Counted from the first letter of the stretch, positions 51,352-60,206 are shown. The stretch: DNA of 64,000 bases from Sphingomonas sp. (GCA_017849555.1 JAFIGU010000110.1:38165-102164); one strand, 5' to 3'. The notes: a model not told the origin generated them from the letters alone. Numbers and translations: made by a program.

Positions 51352-51752
51352 CACAAGGTGTTCAAGTCGCTGGCATTTACGTCCACGATCAGGACGAGGC
51401 GCTGCAATTCTACGTCGATCGGCTCGGCTTTCGCGTCCATACCGACGCGCGCAACGGCGATTATCGCTGGCTGACGGTTCAGCACCCCGACCAGCCCGAT
51501 TTTCAGCTCGGGCTGTTCCGCCCGCAGCCGCCGACGGTCGACGATGCGACCGCGCAGGAATTGCTCAAGGCGGTCGCCAAGGGCGCGATGCCACCGCTCG
51601 TGCTGGTCGTTGCCGATTGCCGGGCGGCCTATGCGGCGATGCAGGCGCGCGGGGTCGAATTCACCCAGGAACCGATCGCGCGCTACGGCTCGGTCGATGC
51701 GAGCTTCCGCGATCCTTCCGGCAACGGCTGGAAGCTGGTCCAGTCGCGCTGA
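51348..51752 (+). CDS. VOC (glyoxalase/bleomycin-resistance) family protein
   Basis: 134 residues. GIYVHDQDEALQFYVDRLGF and DASFRDPSGNGWKLVQ are the paired beta-alpha-beta-beta-beta halves of the VOC fold; the candidate metal ligands include His near the start and Glu-poor C-half, so activity is unclear. Commonly paired with a small AraC gene. Overlaps that gene by four bases. Confidence 0.88.
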   Translation: MTQGVQVAGIYVHDQDEALQFYVDRLGFRVHTDARNGDYRWLTVQHPDQPDFQLGLFRPQPPTVDDATAQELLKAVAKGAMPPLVLVVADCRAAYAAMQARGVEFTQEPIARYGSVDASFRDPSGNGWKLVQSR

Positions 51753-51803
51753 CGCGCGCGATGTGCCGCATCCCATCCTGGCTGCTCTTGACCGGAGGCC
51801 GTT

Positions 51804-52010
51804 ATGACCCTGCACCATTGGATCCGCCAGACGCACCGTTGGCTTGGGATCTTCTTCACGCTGACCGTGCTCGCCAATTTCGCCGCGATGCCGTTCGGCC
51901 CGACACCGCCGGCGATCACTTATGCGCCGTTGGCCCCGCTCGCGCTGCTGCTGGCGAGCGGGCTGTACATGTTCTTCCGCCCCTATCTGCGAAAGGCTGA
52001 ACGATCGTGA
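51804..52010 (+). CDS. Small two-helix membrane protein
   Basis: 68 residues. Helices at about 13-30 (WLGIFFTLTVLANFAAM) and 43-60 (LAPLALLLASGLYMFF), each with short charged ends. Begins MTLHHWIRQTHRWLG, resembling the first helix of PepSY-type membrane proteins. Function unknown. Third gene after the AraC/VOC pair and likely in the same transcript. Confidence 0.7.
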   Translation: MTLHHWIRQTHRWLGIFFTLTVLANFAAMPFGPTPPAITYAPLAPLALLLASGLYMFFRPYLRKAERS

Positions 52011-52013
52011 AGC

Positions 52014-52046
52014 GACGGCCGGGCGCGGATCGTGCGCCCGGCCGTC
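52014..52046. terminator. Bidirectional terminator
   Basis: GACGGCCGGGCGC and GCGCCCGGCCGTC form a perfect 13-bp stem with a 7-base loop between convergent genes. Confidence 0.75.
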
Positions 52047-52052
52047 ACCGCG

Positions 52053-53882
52053 TCATTTACGCGCGGCGATCCACGCGTCGACCTTGCGCTCGAGGATCGA
52101 CAGCGGGAGCGAGCCCGAGCCGATCAGCAGATCGTGGAACGACTTGATGTCGAACTTCGCGCCCAGCTCGCTTTCGGCCTTGCGGCGCAATTCCATGATC
52201 TTGAGCATGCCGATCTTATAGCCGGTGGCCTGCGCCGGCAGCGTGATATAGCGCCGCACCTCCGACCGCGCCTGATCGGGCGAGGCGCGCCCCGACGCGA
52301 CCATATAGGCAACCGCCTGATCCTCGGTCCAACCCTTGGCGTGGATCCCGGTATCGACCACCAGCCGCGCCGCGCGGAACAATTCCGCCTCGAGCCGCAT
52401 GAAATCGCTCGCGACATCGGGGTAAGCGCCCATTTCCTTGCACAGGGCCTCGGCATAAAGCGCCCACCCCTCGCCGAATGCGACATAGCGCGTCGACTGG
52501 CGGAATTTCGGCCCGGCAGTCTGGCGGACCTGGATATCGCCCTGCATGACATGGCCGGGAACGCCCTCGTGGCACATCAGGTCGATCGTGGCATCGGGGG
52601 CGGGATCGCCGGTGTCGCCGAGCAGATGGACATAGACTCGCCCCGGCCGCGCGCCGTCGCGGCTCGGCCCGGCGGCATGCGCCGCGCCGCCCGCGACTTC
52701 GCTGAACGACGGCTCGCGCACCACCTCCATGCGATATTCGGGCAGCGTGCCGAAATATTTGGGCAGCAAGGTGCGGTTGCGCGCGATCGCCGCATTGGCG
52801 TTGCGTAGATAGTCGGCGCGCAGCGCGTCGGTCCACGGCTGCGGCGGGTTACGCTTCTCGCGATCGGCATAATAAGCCACGCGGTCCGCGAAACTCGCCT
52901 GCCGCGCGAGCGCGTCCTGCTCGCCCTCGATCCTTTTGACCTCGCTCAGCCCGATCTGGTGGATTTGCTCGGCGGTGAGATCGGTGGTGGTGTTGAGCTT
53001 GAGCGCCGCGGCATACCAATCCGCCCCGCCCGGCAGCGATCCGGCGCCGACGCGGCCGCTCGGCGCGGTCGGCAGGTCGCTCTCGGCCCAGGCGATGACG
53101 CGTTCATAGGCAGGCTTGATCGACAGCAAGGCCGCGCGCGCATCGGCGAGCAACGCCTCGGCCTCGGCCGCGCTGACCTTCCCCGCCTTCTGGAGTTTGC
53201 CGACCTTGGCCTCGGCATCCGCCCACAAGGGCGACGCGGGGCCATTGTCGAACGGCGCGCCGGTGACGATCGCGCGGCTGCCCGCGATCACGCGCTCGAT
53301 CTGGAATTTGGGCGCGCGAATGCCCTTGCCGTCGGACACGCGGCTCTGCGCGATCGCTTCGTCGAGCACCGCCGGCATCGCGCGCAGCCGCGCCGCATAG
53401 CCGCGCATATCGGCGGCATCCTGCACATTATGCGTGTTGATCAGGAAATCGGGCAGTCGCGAATGGACCGAATAAAGGAACGAATAGAAGGGCGGCGCAT
53501 AATTGCGGAAACGATAGCCGAGCTCGGCGCGATCGAGTTCGAGCGCCCAGATATCGTAATTGGTCTGCGCATCGGGCGACAGCTTGGCGCGATCGAACCG
53601 CGCCTTCATCCGCGCGACGCTGGCGCGACGCCATTCGAGCCGGCGCAGCGCCGCGGCGTCGCTGATATCGTCGAGCCGGTCGATCCCGTCCTTCATGCCG
53701 AGCTGGGTCGCGAGCTGCGGTCGATCGCGGAACTCTTCGGCGAATTCGCCGTCGAGGAAAGCGTAGAGCCGCGCGTCCTCGCTTGCGCTCGTCGCCGCCG
53801 GTGTGGCGGGCTGGGTGGCGGCGGGCAAAGGTGCGGCGAGCGCAAGCGCCGCCGCGGCGGACAGCCAGAGTGATTTGAGCAT
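52053..53882 (-). CDS. Exported DUF885 metallopeptidase-like protein
   Basis: 609 residues. Signal peptide (ALALAAPLPAATQP). The gluzincin-type zinc site is CHEGVPGHVMQ, with the distal FGEGWALYAEAL supplying the third ligand. DUF885 proteins are widespread in Sphingomonadales and Xanthomonadales and are thought to be periplasmic peptidases; substrates are not established. It stands alone on the minus strand. Confidence 0.88.
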   Translation of the reverse strand: MLKSLWLSAAAALALAAPLPAATQPATPAATSASEDARLYAFLDGEFAEEFRDRPQLATQLGMKDGIDRLDDISDAAALRRLEWRRASVARMKARFDRAKLSPDAQTNYDIWALELDRAELGYRFRNYAPPFYSFLYSVHSRLPDFLINTHNVQDAADMRGYAARLRAMPAVLDEAIAQSRVSDGKGIRAPKFQIERVIAGSRAIVTGAPFDNGPASPLWADAEAKVGKLQKAGKVSAAEAEALLADARAALLSIKPAYERVIAWAESDLPTAPSGRVGAGSLPGGADWYAAALKLNTTTDLTAEQIHQIGLSEVKRIEGEQDALARQASFADRVAYYADREKRNPPQPWTDALRADYLRNANAAIARNRTLLPKYFGTLPEYRMEVVREPSFSEVAGGAAHAAGPSRDGARPGRVYVHLLGDTGDPAPDATIDLMCHEGVPGHVMQGDIQVRQTAGPKFRQSTRYVAFGEGWALYAEALCKEMGAYPDVASDFMRLEAELFRAARLVVDTGIHAKGWTEDQAVAYMVASGRASPDQARSEVRRYITLPAQATGYKIGMLKIMELRRKAESELGAKFDIKSFHDLLIGSGSLPLSILERKVDAWIAARK

Positions 53883-53950
53883 GTATATCCTCCCTTTCCC
53901 AAGGCCTTACCTTCCTAACCTGGGTGTGGAAAGGCCCACGTGCCGCGGGT

Positions 53951-53975
53951 GGACCCTGCGCTTCGGATAATCGTT
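53951..53975 (+). promoter_or_regulatory. EcfG-like promoter
   Basis: GGACC (53951-53955), 16-bp spacer, CGTT (53972-53975): one change from GGAAC-N16-CGTT. It lies 62 bp before the DUF326 gene. Confidence 0.45.
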
Positions 53976-54036
53976 GAGACAGGTGCCGGGGCAGCAGCGG
54001 GCGGGCAATCGATCCGTCATTGAGAAGGAACCGGAC

Positions 54037-54426
54037 ATGTCGATCCACCGCATGATCGCGCTGCATCCGCAGGTCGGCGACGATTTCAACGAAACCCTCG
54101 CCACCGCCGCGCGACACGCGATGTTCTGCGCGGAGATGTGCGCGAGCTGCGCCGACGCCTGTATCGCCGAGCCGATGGACATGTCGCAATGCATCCGCTC
54201 GTGCCTCGACTGTTCCGACGTCTGCACCGCCACCGCGCAGCTCGCGGTGCGGCGCACCGGGCACAATCCCGAGGCGTTGCGCGCATTGCTCGATACATGC
54301 GCGCGGGTGTGCGAGCTTTGCGCCGAGGAATGCGAACGGCACGAACATGGCCATTGCCAGCTATGCGCCGAAATGTGCCGCGAATGCATGCAGGATTGCC
54401 GCGCAGCAATACCGACGGTGAATTGA
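54037..54426 (+). CDS. Cys-rich four-helix protein (DUF326 / copper-storage-like)
   Basis: 129 residues with 17 cysteines spaced as CxxC/CxxxC (FCAEMCASCADAC, QCIRSCLDCSDVC, TCARVCELCAEEC, HCQLCAEMCRECMQDC) in four helices. This is the DUF326 / Csp pattern in which many thiolates bind Cu(I) within a helix bundle. No signal peptide, so it would be cytosolic like Csp3. GAGAAGGAA before the ATG. An EcfG-like promoter upstream suggests stress induction. Confidence 0.88.
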   Translation: MSIHRMIALHPQVGDDFNETLATAARHAMFCAEMCASCADACIAEPMDMSQCIRSCLDCSDVCTATAQLAVRRTGHNPEALRALLDTCARVCELCAEECERHEHGHCQLCAEMCRECMQDCRAAIPTVN

Positions 54427-54473
54427 AGCAGCACCGGCCCCGAGTTACGGCAGATTAGCACTTCGGCTATTCT

Positions 54474-54491
54474 AACCTATTAACCTAGGTT
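54474..54491. promoter_or_regulatory. AACCTA repeat with palindrome
   Basis: AACCTA at 54474-54479 is followed by the perfect palindrome AACCTAGGTT (54482-54491), about 110 bp before the CBS gene. Possible operator. Confidence 0.35.
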
Positions 54492-54597
54492 TGTTATCGC
54501 CGGATATTTCATATTTGCGCAGCATTTCTCGCCGGCGAAGGAACTCTGCCGCCCGCCGAGAGTCTCGATTCCACCTTTAACCAAGGGAGAGCGAGCG

Positions 54598-55032
54598 ATG
54601 CGGGTCCGCGAATGCATGACCACCGACGTCCAGGTAATCACGCCAGACAATACGCTGCAATCGGCGGCGCAGATCATGGCCGATATCGATGCGGGCTTTC
54701 TGCCGGTTGCCGATCACGACCGCCTCGTCGGCGTCATCACCGACCGCGACATCGCGATCCGCGGGGTCGCCGCCGGGCACCCGCCCGATTCCAGCATTCG
54801 CGACGTGATGAGCGACAGCGTGAAATATTGCTTCGACGATGACGATCTGGACGACGTGCTCGAGAATATGGGCGATATCCAGCTTCATCGTCTCGCGGTG
54901 ATCAATCGCGACAAGCGGCTCGTCGGCGTGATCACGATCGGCGATTGCGCAGGCGGGGGCGAGACGGCCCGCGCCGGCGAGGCGCTCGGCGATATCGTGC
55001 GGCCCGGCGCCCGCACTTCCCAAATGGTCTGA
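54598..55032 (+). CDS. CBS-pair domain protein
   Basis: 144 residues. Two CBS repeats (VRECMTTDVQVITPDNTLQ ... GVITDRDIAIRGV and IRDVMSDSVKYCFDDDDLD ... GVITIGDCA). Binds adenosyl nucleotides and acts as an energy or stress sensor; partner unknown. AGGGAGA 8 bases before the ATG. Neighbours are stress-type genes. Confidence 0.9.
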   Translation: MRVRECMTTDVQVITPDNTLQSAAQIMADIDAGFLPVADHDRLVGVITDRDIAIRGVAAGHPPDSSIRDVMSDSVKYCFDDDDLDDVLENMGDIQLHRLAVINRDKRLVGVITIGDCAGGGETARAGEALGDIVRPGARTSQMV

Positions 55033-55080
55033 CGGGGGGCGCGACCCAACGCGTTCTCCTCCCAATTCAGGATATTTCCC

Positions 55081-55686
55081 ATGAAAACGATGCACAAACC
55101 CCTTGTCGCCGCCTTGCTGATCGTCGGCCTCGCCGGCTGCAACAAGAACAATGCGAACGAACCCGCCGGGGCCGCCAACGAAACGGGCAGCGCGCTGTCC
55201 GATTTCGGCAATAGCGCGGCCAATGCGGCCGGCGCGGCGGCCGATATCGTCACCCCGACCCCGAACGGGCAGGAATTCGCCGACAAGGCGGCGAAGAGCG
55301 ACGCGTTCGAAATCGCCGCAGGAAAGCTTGCCGCGACCAACGGCGCCTCCCCCAAGGTCAAGGCATTCGCCGCCGAGATGATCAAGGCGCACACCGCATC
55401 GACCGACAAGATCAAGGCCGCGGCGCACAAGGCGACCGCCGCGATCACCCCCGATCCGACCTTGACCGAGGATCAGAAGGAAAAGCTCGACAAGCTGGGC
55501 AAGCTCACCGGTGCCGAGTTCGACCGCGAATATCTGTCGGGCCAGGTCGAGGCGCATGAAGACGCGCTGTCGCTGATGCGCGATTACGCCAAGCATGGCG
55601 ATGTCCCCTCGCTCAAGGCGGCGGCGGGCGAGATCGCGCCGATCGTCCAGAAGCATCTCGACGAGGTCAAGGCATTGAAAGGCTAA
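55081..55686 (+). CDS. DUF4142 lipoprotein
   Basis: 201 residues. Lipobox LAGC after MHKPLVAALLIVGLAG, then a low-complexity Asn/Ala linker and a DUF4142 helix bundle (AAKSDAFEIAAGKLAAT, VKAFAAEMIKAHTASTDKIK, EYLSGQVEAHEDALSLM). DUF4142 proteins are ferritin-like helical bundles of unknown function and are often stress induced. It lies 48 bp after the CBS gene. Confidence 0.9.
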   Translation: MKTMHKPLVAALLIVGLAGCNKNNANEPAGAANETGSALSDFGNSAANAAGAAADIVTPTPNGQEFADKAAKSDAFEIAAGKLAATNGASPKVKAFAAEMIKAHTASTDKIKAAAHKATAAITPDPTLTEDQKEKLDKLGKLTGAEFDREYLSGQVEAHEDALSLMRDYAKHGDVPSLKAAAGEIAPIVQKHLDEVKALKG

Positions 55687-55820
55687 CCGCGCGCCGCGAG
55701 CGCCCGATCGAGGCAGGTTGGTTCACCTGCCTCGAAATCGCGGTAGACAAAGGACAATAGAGCGATGATCCGCTGCAATCGGATCGACAGCCGGGGCAAC
55801 GCCGGTTAACATAGCGCAAT

Positions 55821-55837
55821 TGTCCCATATCGAGACG
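55821..55837 (-). promoter_or_regulatory. 17-bp dyad motif, copy 3
   Basis: Plus strand TGTCCCATATCGAGACG, 15 of 17 identical to the element at 14354. It lies 37 bp upstream of the HWE kinase GTG start, in inverted orientation relative to copy 1. Confidence 0.45.
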
Positions 55838-55873
55838 ATCCATATATGCCATCTCCGACAAGGGGAACGACAG

Positions 55874-56824
55874 GTGGCTGATCCGATTGGAGCGTTTGCC
55901 GATGGGCATGACGCGCTGCTTTCCGCGCTGCTCGATCAATCGCACGAATGCATCCAGTTTCTCGACGGCGACGGCCGGATCCTGTTCGTCAACCGCGAAG
56001 GCGCGCGCGCGATGGAATTGAGCGCGCCGCACGATCTGATCGGCGCATCCTGGATCGATCGCTGGCCCGAGGAAGCACGGGGGGCGGCGCACGATGCTCT
56101 GCAATCGGTGCGCCGCGGCACTGCGGCGCGCTTCTCGGCAACGCGCCCCGGCCCGCACGGCGAACAGCGCTGGTGGGAAGTCACCGCGACCCCGATCGAC
56201 GGCAACCACGCCGCCGCCTGCCTGATCATCGCGCGCGACATCACCGCTGAATCGATCGAGCGCCAGCGCGTCGCGACGATCAGCGCCGAAATGCGCCACC
56301 GATTGCGCAACGCGATGACCACCGCGGCGGGGATCGTGACGATCGCGGCGCGATCGCATCCCGAATGCCAGTCGTTCGCGCGCGATATCAACGAGCGGCT
56401 GGCGATGGTCGCCGCGGTGCAGGACCTGCTGCTCGATCCCGCGCGCGACAAGAGCTTCGCCGAGATCGTCCCGCTGCTGACCAGCGCCTACGGCGGCGCC
56501 AAGGTGATCCGGTTCGGCGCGCTCCCCGATGTGCTGCTCGGCGACGGCGCGATGCAGGCGCTTGCGCTGACCTTCGGCGAACTGGCCACCAACAGCCTCA
56601 AATATGGCGCGTTGAAGAACGGACGCTCGGTCGAGGTGAACGGCGCGGTCGAGGGCGATCTGCTGCGCCTCATCTGGCGCGAACCCACCGTGTTCGGCGC
56701 GCCGCGCGAGGGCGGCCAAGGGCTCGAGCTGATCGATCGGCTGATCCGGGCGTCAGGCGGCAATGTCGTGCGCGAGACGGACGATGGCCATTTCACGCTC
56801 CATCTCGTGCTGCCGTGCAAATGA
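55874..56824 (+). CDS. PAS-HWE sensor histidine kinase
   Basis: 316 residues, soluble, no membrane helix. PAS fold from about residue 15 (ALLDQSHECIQFLDGDGRILFVNREG), then the HWE/HisKA_2 kinase: histidine box EMRHRLRNAMTTAAGIV, FGELATNSLKYGALKNGR and the WxE signature in LIWREP, closing with GLELIDRL. HWE kinases in sphingomonads include the PhyR-activating kinases of the general stress response. No response regulator is adjacent. GTG start was chosen because an upstream TTG would begin inside the dyad motif; AGGGG lies 9 bases ahead. Confidence 0.88.
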   Translation: MADPIGAFADGHDALLSALLDQSHECIQFLDGDGRILFVNREGARAMELSAPHDLIGASWIDRWPEEARGAAHDALQSVRRGTAARFSATRPGPHGEQRWWEVTATPIDGNHAAACLIIARDITAESIERQRVATISAEMRHRLRNAMTTAAGIVTIAARSHPECQSFARDINERLAMVAAVQDLLLDPARDKSFAEIVPLLTSAYGGAKVIRFGALPDVLLGDGAMQALALTFGELATNSLKYGALKNGRSVEVNGAVEGDLLRLIWREPTVFGAPREGGQGLELIDRLIRASGGNVVRETDDGHFTLHLVLPCK

Positions 56825-56921
56825 CCCGCGGCGCCTGATCCGGTCGCCGGCGGAAGGCGCGCGCGGCGCAGCGAATTGCCGCCTGATGCGTTGATCGAGC
56901 ATCGTCCCGTGGAGGGAAGCG

Positions 56922-58904
56922 ATGCCCACGACAGCCACCAGCCGAAACTTCATGGTCGACAGCCAGATCGCCGCGCGCGGCATCGCGGACGAGGCAGTGC
57001 TCGCCGCGATGCGCGAGGTGCCGCGCGAACGCTTCGTCCCCGCCCCGCTCGCCGAATTCGCTTATGAGGATACGCCGCTGCCGATCGAGGCGGGGCAGAC
57101 CATTTCGCAGCCCTATATCGTCGCGCATATGATCGAGGCCGCGCAGATCGGCGCCGGCGATCATGTGCTCGAGATCGGCGCGGGCTCGGGCTATGCCGCG
57201 GCGATCCTCAGCCGGATCGCGGGGCAGGTCCATGCGATCGAGCGCCACGCCGAACTCGCCGCGCTCGCGCGTGAGCGAATGACGGCGCTGGATTATCGCA
57301 ATGTCGAGATCCGCGTCGGCGACGGCACCGCGGGCTGGCCCGAACAGGCGCCGTTCGATGCGATCCTCGTCGCCGCCGGCGGCCCGACGCTTCCCCCGCC
57401 GCTGTGCCGCCAGCTCAAGATCGGCGGACGGCTGGTCATGCCGGTCGGCGATTCCGCGCGCCAGCGGCTGATCCGCGTGACGCGGTGCGGCGCCGATGAT
57501 TTCGCCGAGGAGGATCTGGGCGACGTCCAGTTCGTGCCGCTGATCGGCGCTTATGGCTGGGCGCTCGACAAGGGCAGCGACGCCTTGGTCGAGCAACCTG
57601 CGAAACCCGCGCTCGCCGACCTCATCCGCGATGCGGCCGAGCCGCTGCCCGAGATCGACAATCCCGCATTCGGCGCGGCATTCGATCGCTATGCCGACGC
57701 GCGCATCGTGCTGATCGGCGAGGCGAGCCACGGCACCTCCGAATTCTATCGCGCCCGCGCCGCGATCACCAAATGGCTGATCGAGCGGCACGGCTTCACG
57801 ATCGTCGCGGTGGAGGCCGATTGGCCCGACGCAGCCGCACTCGATCGTCATGTCCGCCACAAGCCGGCGCAGCCCGCGGCGGGCCCGGCGTTCCGGCGTT
57901 TCCCGACCTGGATGTGGCGCAACACCGATGTCGACGCCTTCATCGCCTGGCTCCGCGCGTATAACGCCGGGCTGCCGACCGAGCGAATGGCGGGATTCTA
58001 CGGCCTCGATCTCTACAATATGAGCGGGTCGATCCGCGCGGTGATCGACTATCTCGATCGCGTCGATCCGGCTTCGGCGGCGATCGCGCGCGAACGTTAC
58101 GGCTGCCTCACGCCGTGGGGCGCCGACCCGGCGGCATATGGTCGGATGGCGCTCGACGAAGGCTTTGCGCGGTGCGAGGAAGCGGTGGTGACGATGCTGC
58201 GCGATCTGTTCGCCAAGCAACGCGCCTATCTGGCCGGCGATCCCGACGCTTTCCTCGACGCGGCGCAAAATGCGCGGCTGATCGCCAATGCCGAAAATTA
58301 CTATCGCGTGATGTATCACGGCGCGGCGGAGAGCTGGAACCTGCGCGACACGCATATGTTCGACACGCTCGAACTGCTGCTCGCCGCCAAGGGGCCTGAC
58401 GCCAAGGCGGTGGTCTGGGCGCACAACAGCCATATCGGCGATGCGCGCTTCACCGAAATGGGGCAGGCGCGCGGCGAGCTCAACATCGGCCAATTGTGCC
58501 GCGAGCATCACGGCGAGGCGGCGCGGCTGATCGGGCTCGGCACGCATCGCGGCACCGTCGCCGCGGCGCGCGACTGGGACGCGCCGATGGAGATCAAGAC
58601 GGTCAATCCGTCGCGCCCCGACAGCTATGAGCGGCAATGCCACGACAGCGGGGTCGCGCGCTTCCTGCTCGATCTGCGCGAGGGCACGCATCCCGCGCTC
58701 GACGAGCAACTGACGACGCCGCGGCTCGAACGCTTCATCGGGGTAATCTACCGCCCGGATACCGAGCGCTGGAGCCATTATTCGTCCGCGATCCTGCCGC
58801 GCCAGTTCGATGCCTGGCTGTGGTTCGACACCACCAGCGCGGTGACCCCGCTGCCCACGACACCGCGCCCCGGCGCCGAGGAAACCTATCCCTTCGGTGT
58901 CTGA
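56922..58904 (+). CDS. pcm: Protein-L-isoaspartate methyltransferase fused to erythromycin-esterase-like domain
   Basis: 660 residues. Residues 1 to about 215 are a PCMT: MVDSQIAARGIADEAVLAAM, TISQPYIVAHM, VLEIGAGSGYAAAILSRIAG. Residues about 240-655 are an erythromycin-esterase-family domain: VLIGEASHGTSEFYRAR (catalytic His), VAVEADWPDAAALDRHV (Glu) and VWAHNSHIGDAR. PCMT repairs isoaspartyl residues; the esterase-like half hydrolyses an unknown ester or acts as a succinoglycan-type hydrolase. One continuous frame with a proline-rich linker. Known as a domain pair in some proteobacteria. Confidence 0.9.
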   Translation: MPTTATSRNFMVDSQIAARGIADEAVLAAMREVPRERFVPAPLAEFAYEDTPLPIEAGQTISQPYIVAHMIEAAQIGAGDHVLEIGAGSGYAAAILSRIAGQVHAIERHAELAALARERMTALDYRNVEIRVGDGTAGWPEQAPFDAILVAAGGPTLPPPLCRQLKIGGRLVMPVGDSARQRLIRVTRCGADDFAEEDLGDVQFVPLIGAYGWALDKGSDALVEQPAKPALADLIRDAAEPLPEIDNPAFGAAFDRYADARIVLIGEASHGTSEFYRARAAITKWLIERHGFTIVAVEADWPDAAALDRHVRHKPAQPAAGPAFRRFPTWMWRNTDVDAFIAWLRAYNAGLPTERMAGFYGLDLYNMSGSIRAVIDYLDRVDPASAAIARERYGCLTPWGADPAAYGRMALDEGFARCEEAVVTMLRDLFAKQRAYLAGDPDAFLDAAQNARLIANAENYYRVMYHGAAESWNLRDTHMFDTLELLLAAKGPDAKAVVWAHNSHIGDARFTEMGQARGELNIGQLCREHHGEAARLIGLGTHRGTVAAARDWDAPMEIKTVNPSRPDSYERQCHDSGVARFLLDLREGTHPALDEQLTTPRLERFIGVIYRPDTERWSHYSSAILPRQFDAWLWFDTTSAVTPLPTTPRPGAEETYPFGV

Positions 58905-58968
58905 TCGGCTTTGTGCCCCCCTGCACCGCGCGCGCGACGAACCGCGGCACGGGAAATGCGACGATCCC

Positions 58969-58994
58969 GGAACGGCGCCCCGCTCCCATTGGTT
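58969..58994 (+). promoter_or_regulatory. EcfG-like promoter
   Basis: GGAAC (58969-58973), 17-bp spacer, GGTT (58991-58994) then GAAT, the same -10 as at 46317. 45 bp upstream of the PRC-barrel start. Confidence 0.55.
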
Positions 58995-59039
58995 GAATAG
59001 ACCTGAGCTTTTCATTGCGAACATCTGGGAGATGCGATC

Positions 59040-59432
59040 ATGAACCTGTCGACCCCCGCCGGCACCCTCGATCAGCCCGCGCACCCGCTGGTCCTGTCGA
59101 GCCGCGTGCTCAAGGAACCGGTCTATAACCTCGCGGGCACCAAGATCGGGCATGTCAGCGACCTGTCGATCGAGAAGACCAGCGGCCGGGTGATCTATGC
59201 GATCATGTCGTTCGGCGGCTTCCTCGGCATCGGCGAGAAATTCCATCCGGTGCCGTGGTCGGTGCTGCAATATGATATCGAGCGCGACGGCTTCGTCGTC
59301 CCGCTCGACGAGGCGGTGCTCAAGGATGCGCCAAGCTACAGCGCCGAAGAGCTGCGGTCGCTGGGCGGCGAAGATTATCGCGAGGCGCTGCTCGGCTATT
59401 ACAGCCGTTACGGCATGGGGCCTTATTGGTAA
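59040..59432 (+). CDS. PRC-barrel domain protein
   Basis: 130 residues. The PRC barrel covers about residues 20-90 (VLKEPVYNLAGTKIGHVSDL, GRVIYAIMSFGGFLGIGEKFHPVPW). Cytosolic; such proteins in Sphingomonadales are general-stress markers with an unknown molecular role. GGGAGATG region precedes the ATG. Convergent with the subtilase gene, 3 bases apart. Confidence 0.9.
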   Translation: MNLSTPAGTLDQPAHPLVLSSRVLKEPVYNLAGTKIGHVSDLSIEKTSGRVIYAIMSFGGFLGIGEKFHPVPWSVLQYDIERDGFVVPLDEAVLKDAPSYSAEELRSLGGEDYREALLGYYSRYGMGPYW

Positions 59433-59435
59433 GCC

Positions 59436-60206
59436 TCACGTCGCCGAACGGGCGAGCCCGGCAATCCGCGCGCTTTCGCGCGGTGCCGCGAACGACGTGC
59501 CGGTGCCGCGGGTGGATCGGCCGTCAGCGGCGGCCGTCGGCACGTCGACCCCGCGCTGCCAGGTGTAGCGATAGCCCGCGATCTGCCGATCGGGGCGGTT
59601 GCTATGCTGCCACACCTTCCCGCGTCCGTCGGTCGCGCCGACCAGCACCGCCATCGGATAGCCTGCGCGCGCAGCGTCGAGATTGCCGGGGTGATCGCGG
59701 CCGTCGTTGCCCGCGGCGAGGACGATCGGGATCCGCTTCGCCGCGGCCTCGCGGATCGCCGCCGCGATCGTCGGGTCCGACGGCATCGCGAGCGAAATAT
59801 TGATCACATCGACCCCCAGCCGCGTCGCGGTGCGGATCGCGTCGGCGATCGGCGCCGATCGCGGCTGGCACGGCGGACTGATCCCGGGCGGGCACCCGCG
59901 CGGGTCATCGATCCGCAGCGAGATCAGCCGCACCTCGCGATGCGCAGCGCGCGACAGGATCGTCGCAACCATCGTGCCGTGATCGTAACGCGGCGCGAAC
60001 GACGGCCGCGCCGGCACAGTCGCGAGATCATATTCCGCCTCGAGCAGCGGCCCGAGCTCGGGTGTTCGGGCGATGCCGCTGTCGATGACGGCAATTCTGG
60101 GAACGCCCGACTCATGAGTAATCGAGGCCGCGCGATCGGCTGGACTGCAGAGAAGCGACGCTGCCAGCGATATCGGCAGCATCAATCCATATTTGTTCTT
60201 CAGCAA
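59436..60206 (-). CDS. Small S8 (subtilisin-like) serine protease
   Basis: 256 residues. N-terminal export signal (LMLPISLAASLLCSPADRA). Catalytic triad: Asp in IAVIDSGI, His in DHGTMVA, Ser in GTGTSFAAP; the oxyanion Asn is in VLAAGNDG. Compact, without the pro-domain typical of many S8 enzymes. Likely periplasmic. Divergent from a stress-controlled small gene. Confidence 0.88.
   Translation of the reverse strand: MLKNKYGLMLPISLAASLLCSPADRAASITHESGVPRIAVIDSGIARTPELGPLLEAEYDLATVPARPSFAPRYDHGTMVATILSRAAHREVRLISLRIDDPRGCPPGISPPCQPRSAPIADAIRTATRLGVDVINISLAMPSDPTIAAAIREAAAKRIPIVLAAGNDGRDHPGNLDAARAGYPMAVLVGATDGRGKVWQHSNRPDRQIAGYRYTWQRGVDVPTAAADGRSTRGTGTSFAAPRESARIAGLARSAT

Noticed and set aside
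55820-55873. TTG start adding 18 residues to the HWE kinase
   Set aside because: It would begin inside the 17-bp dyad and lacks a ribosome site; the GTG at 55874 has one and begins at the PAS region.
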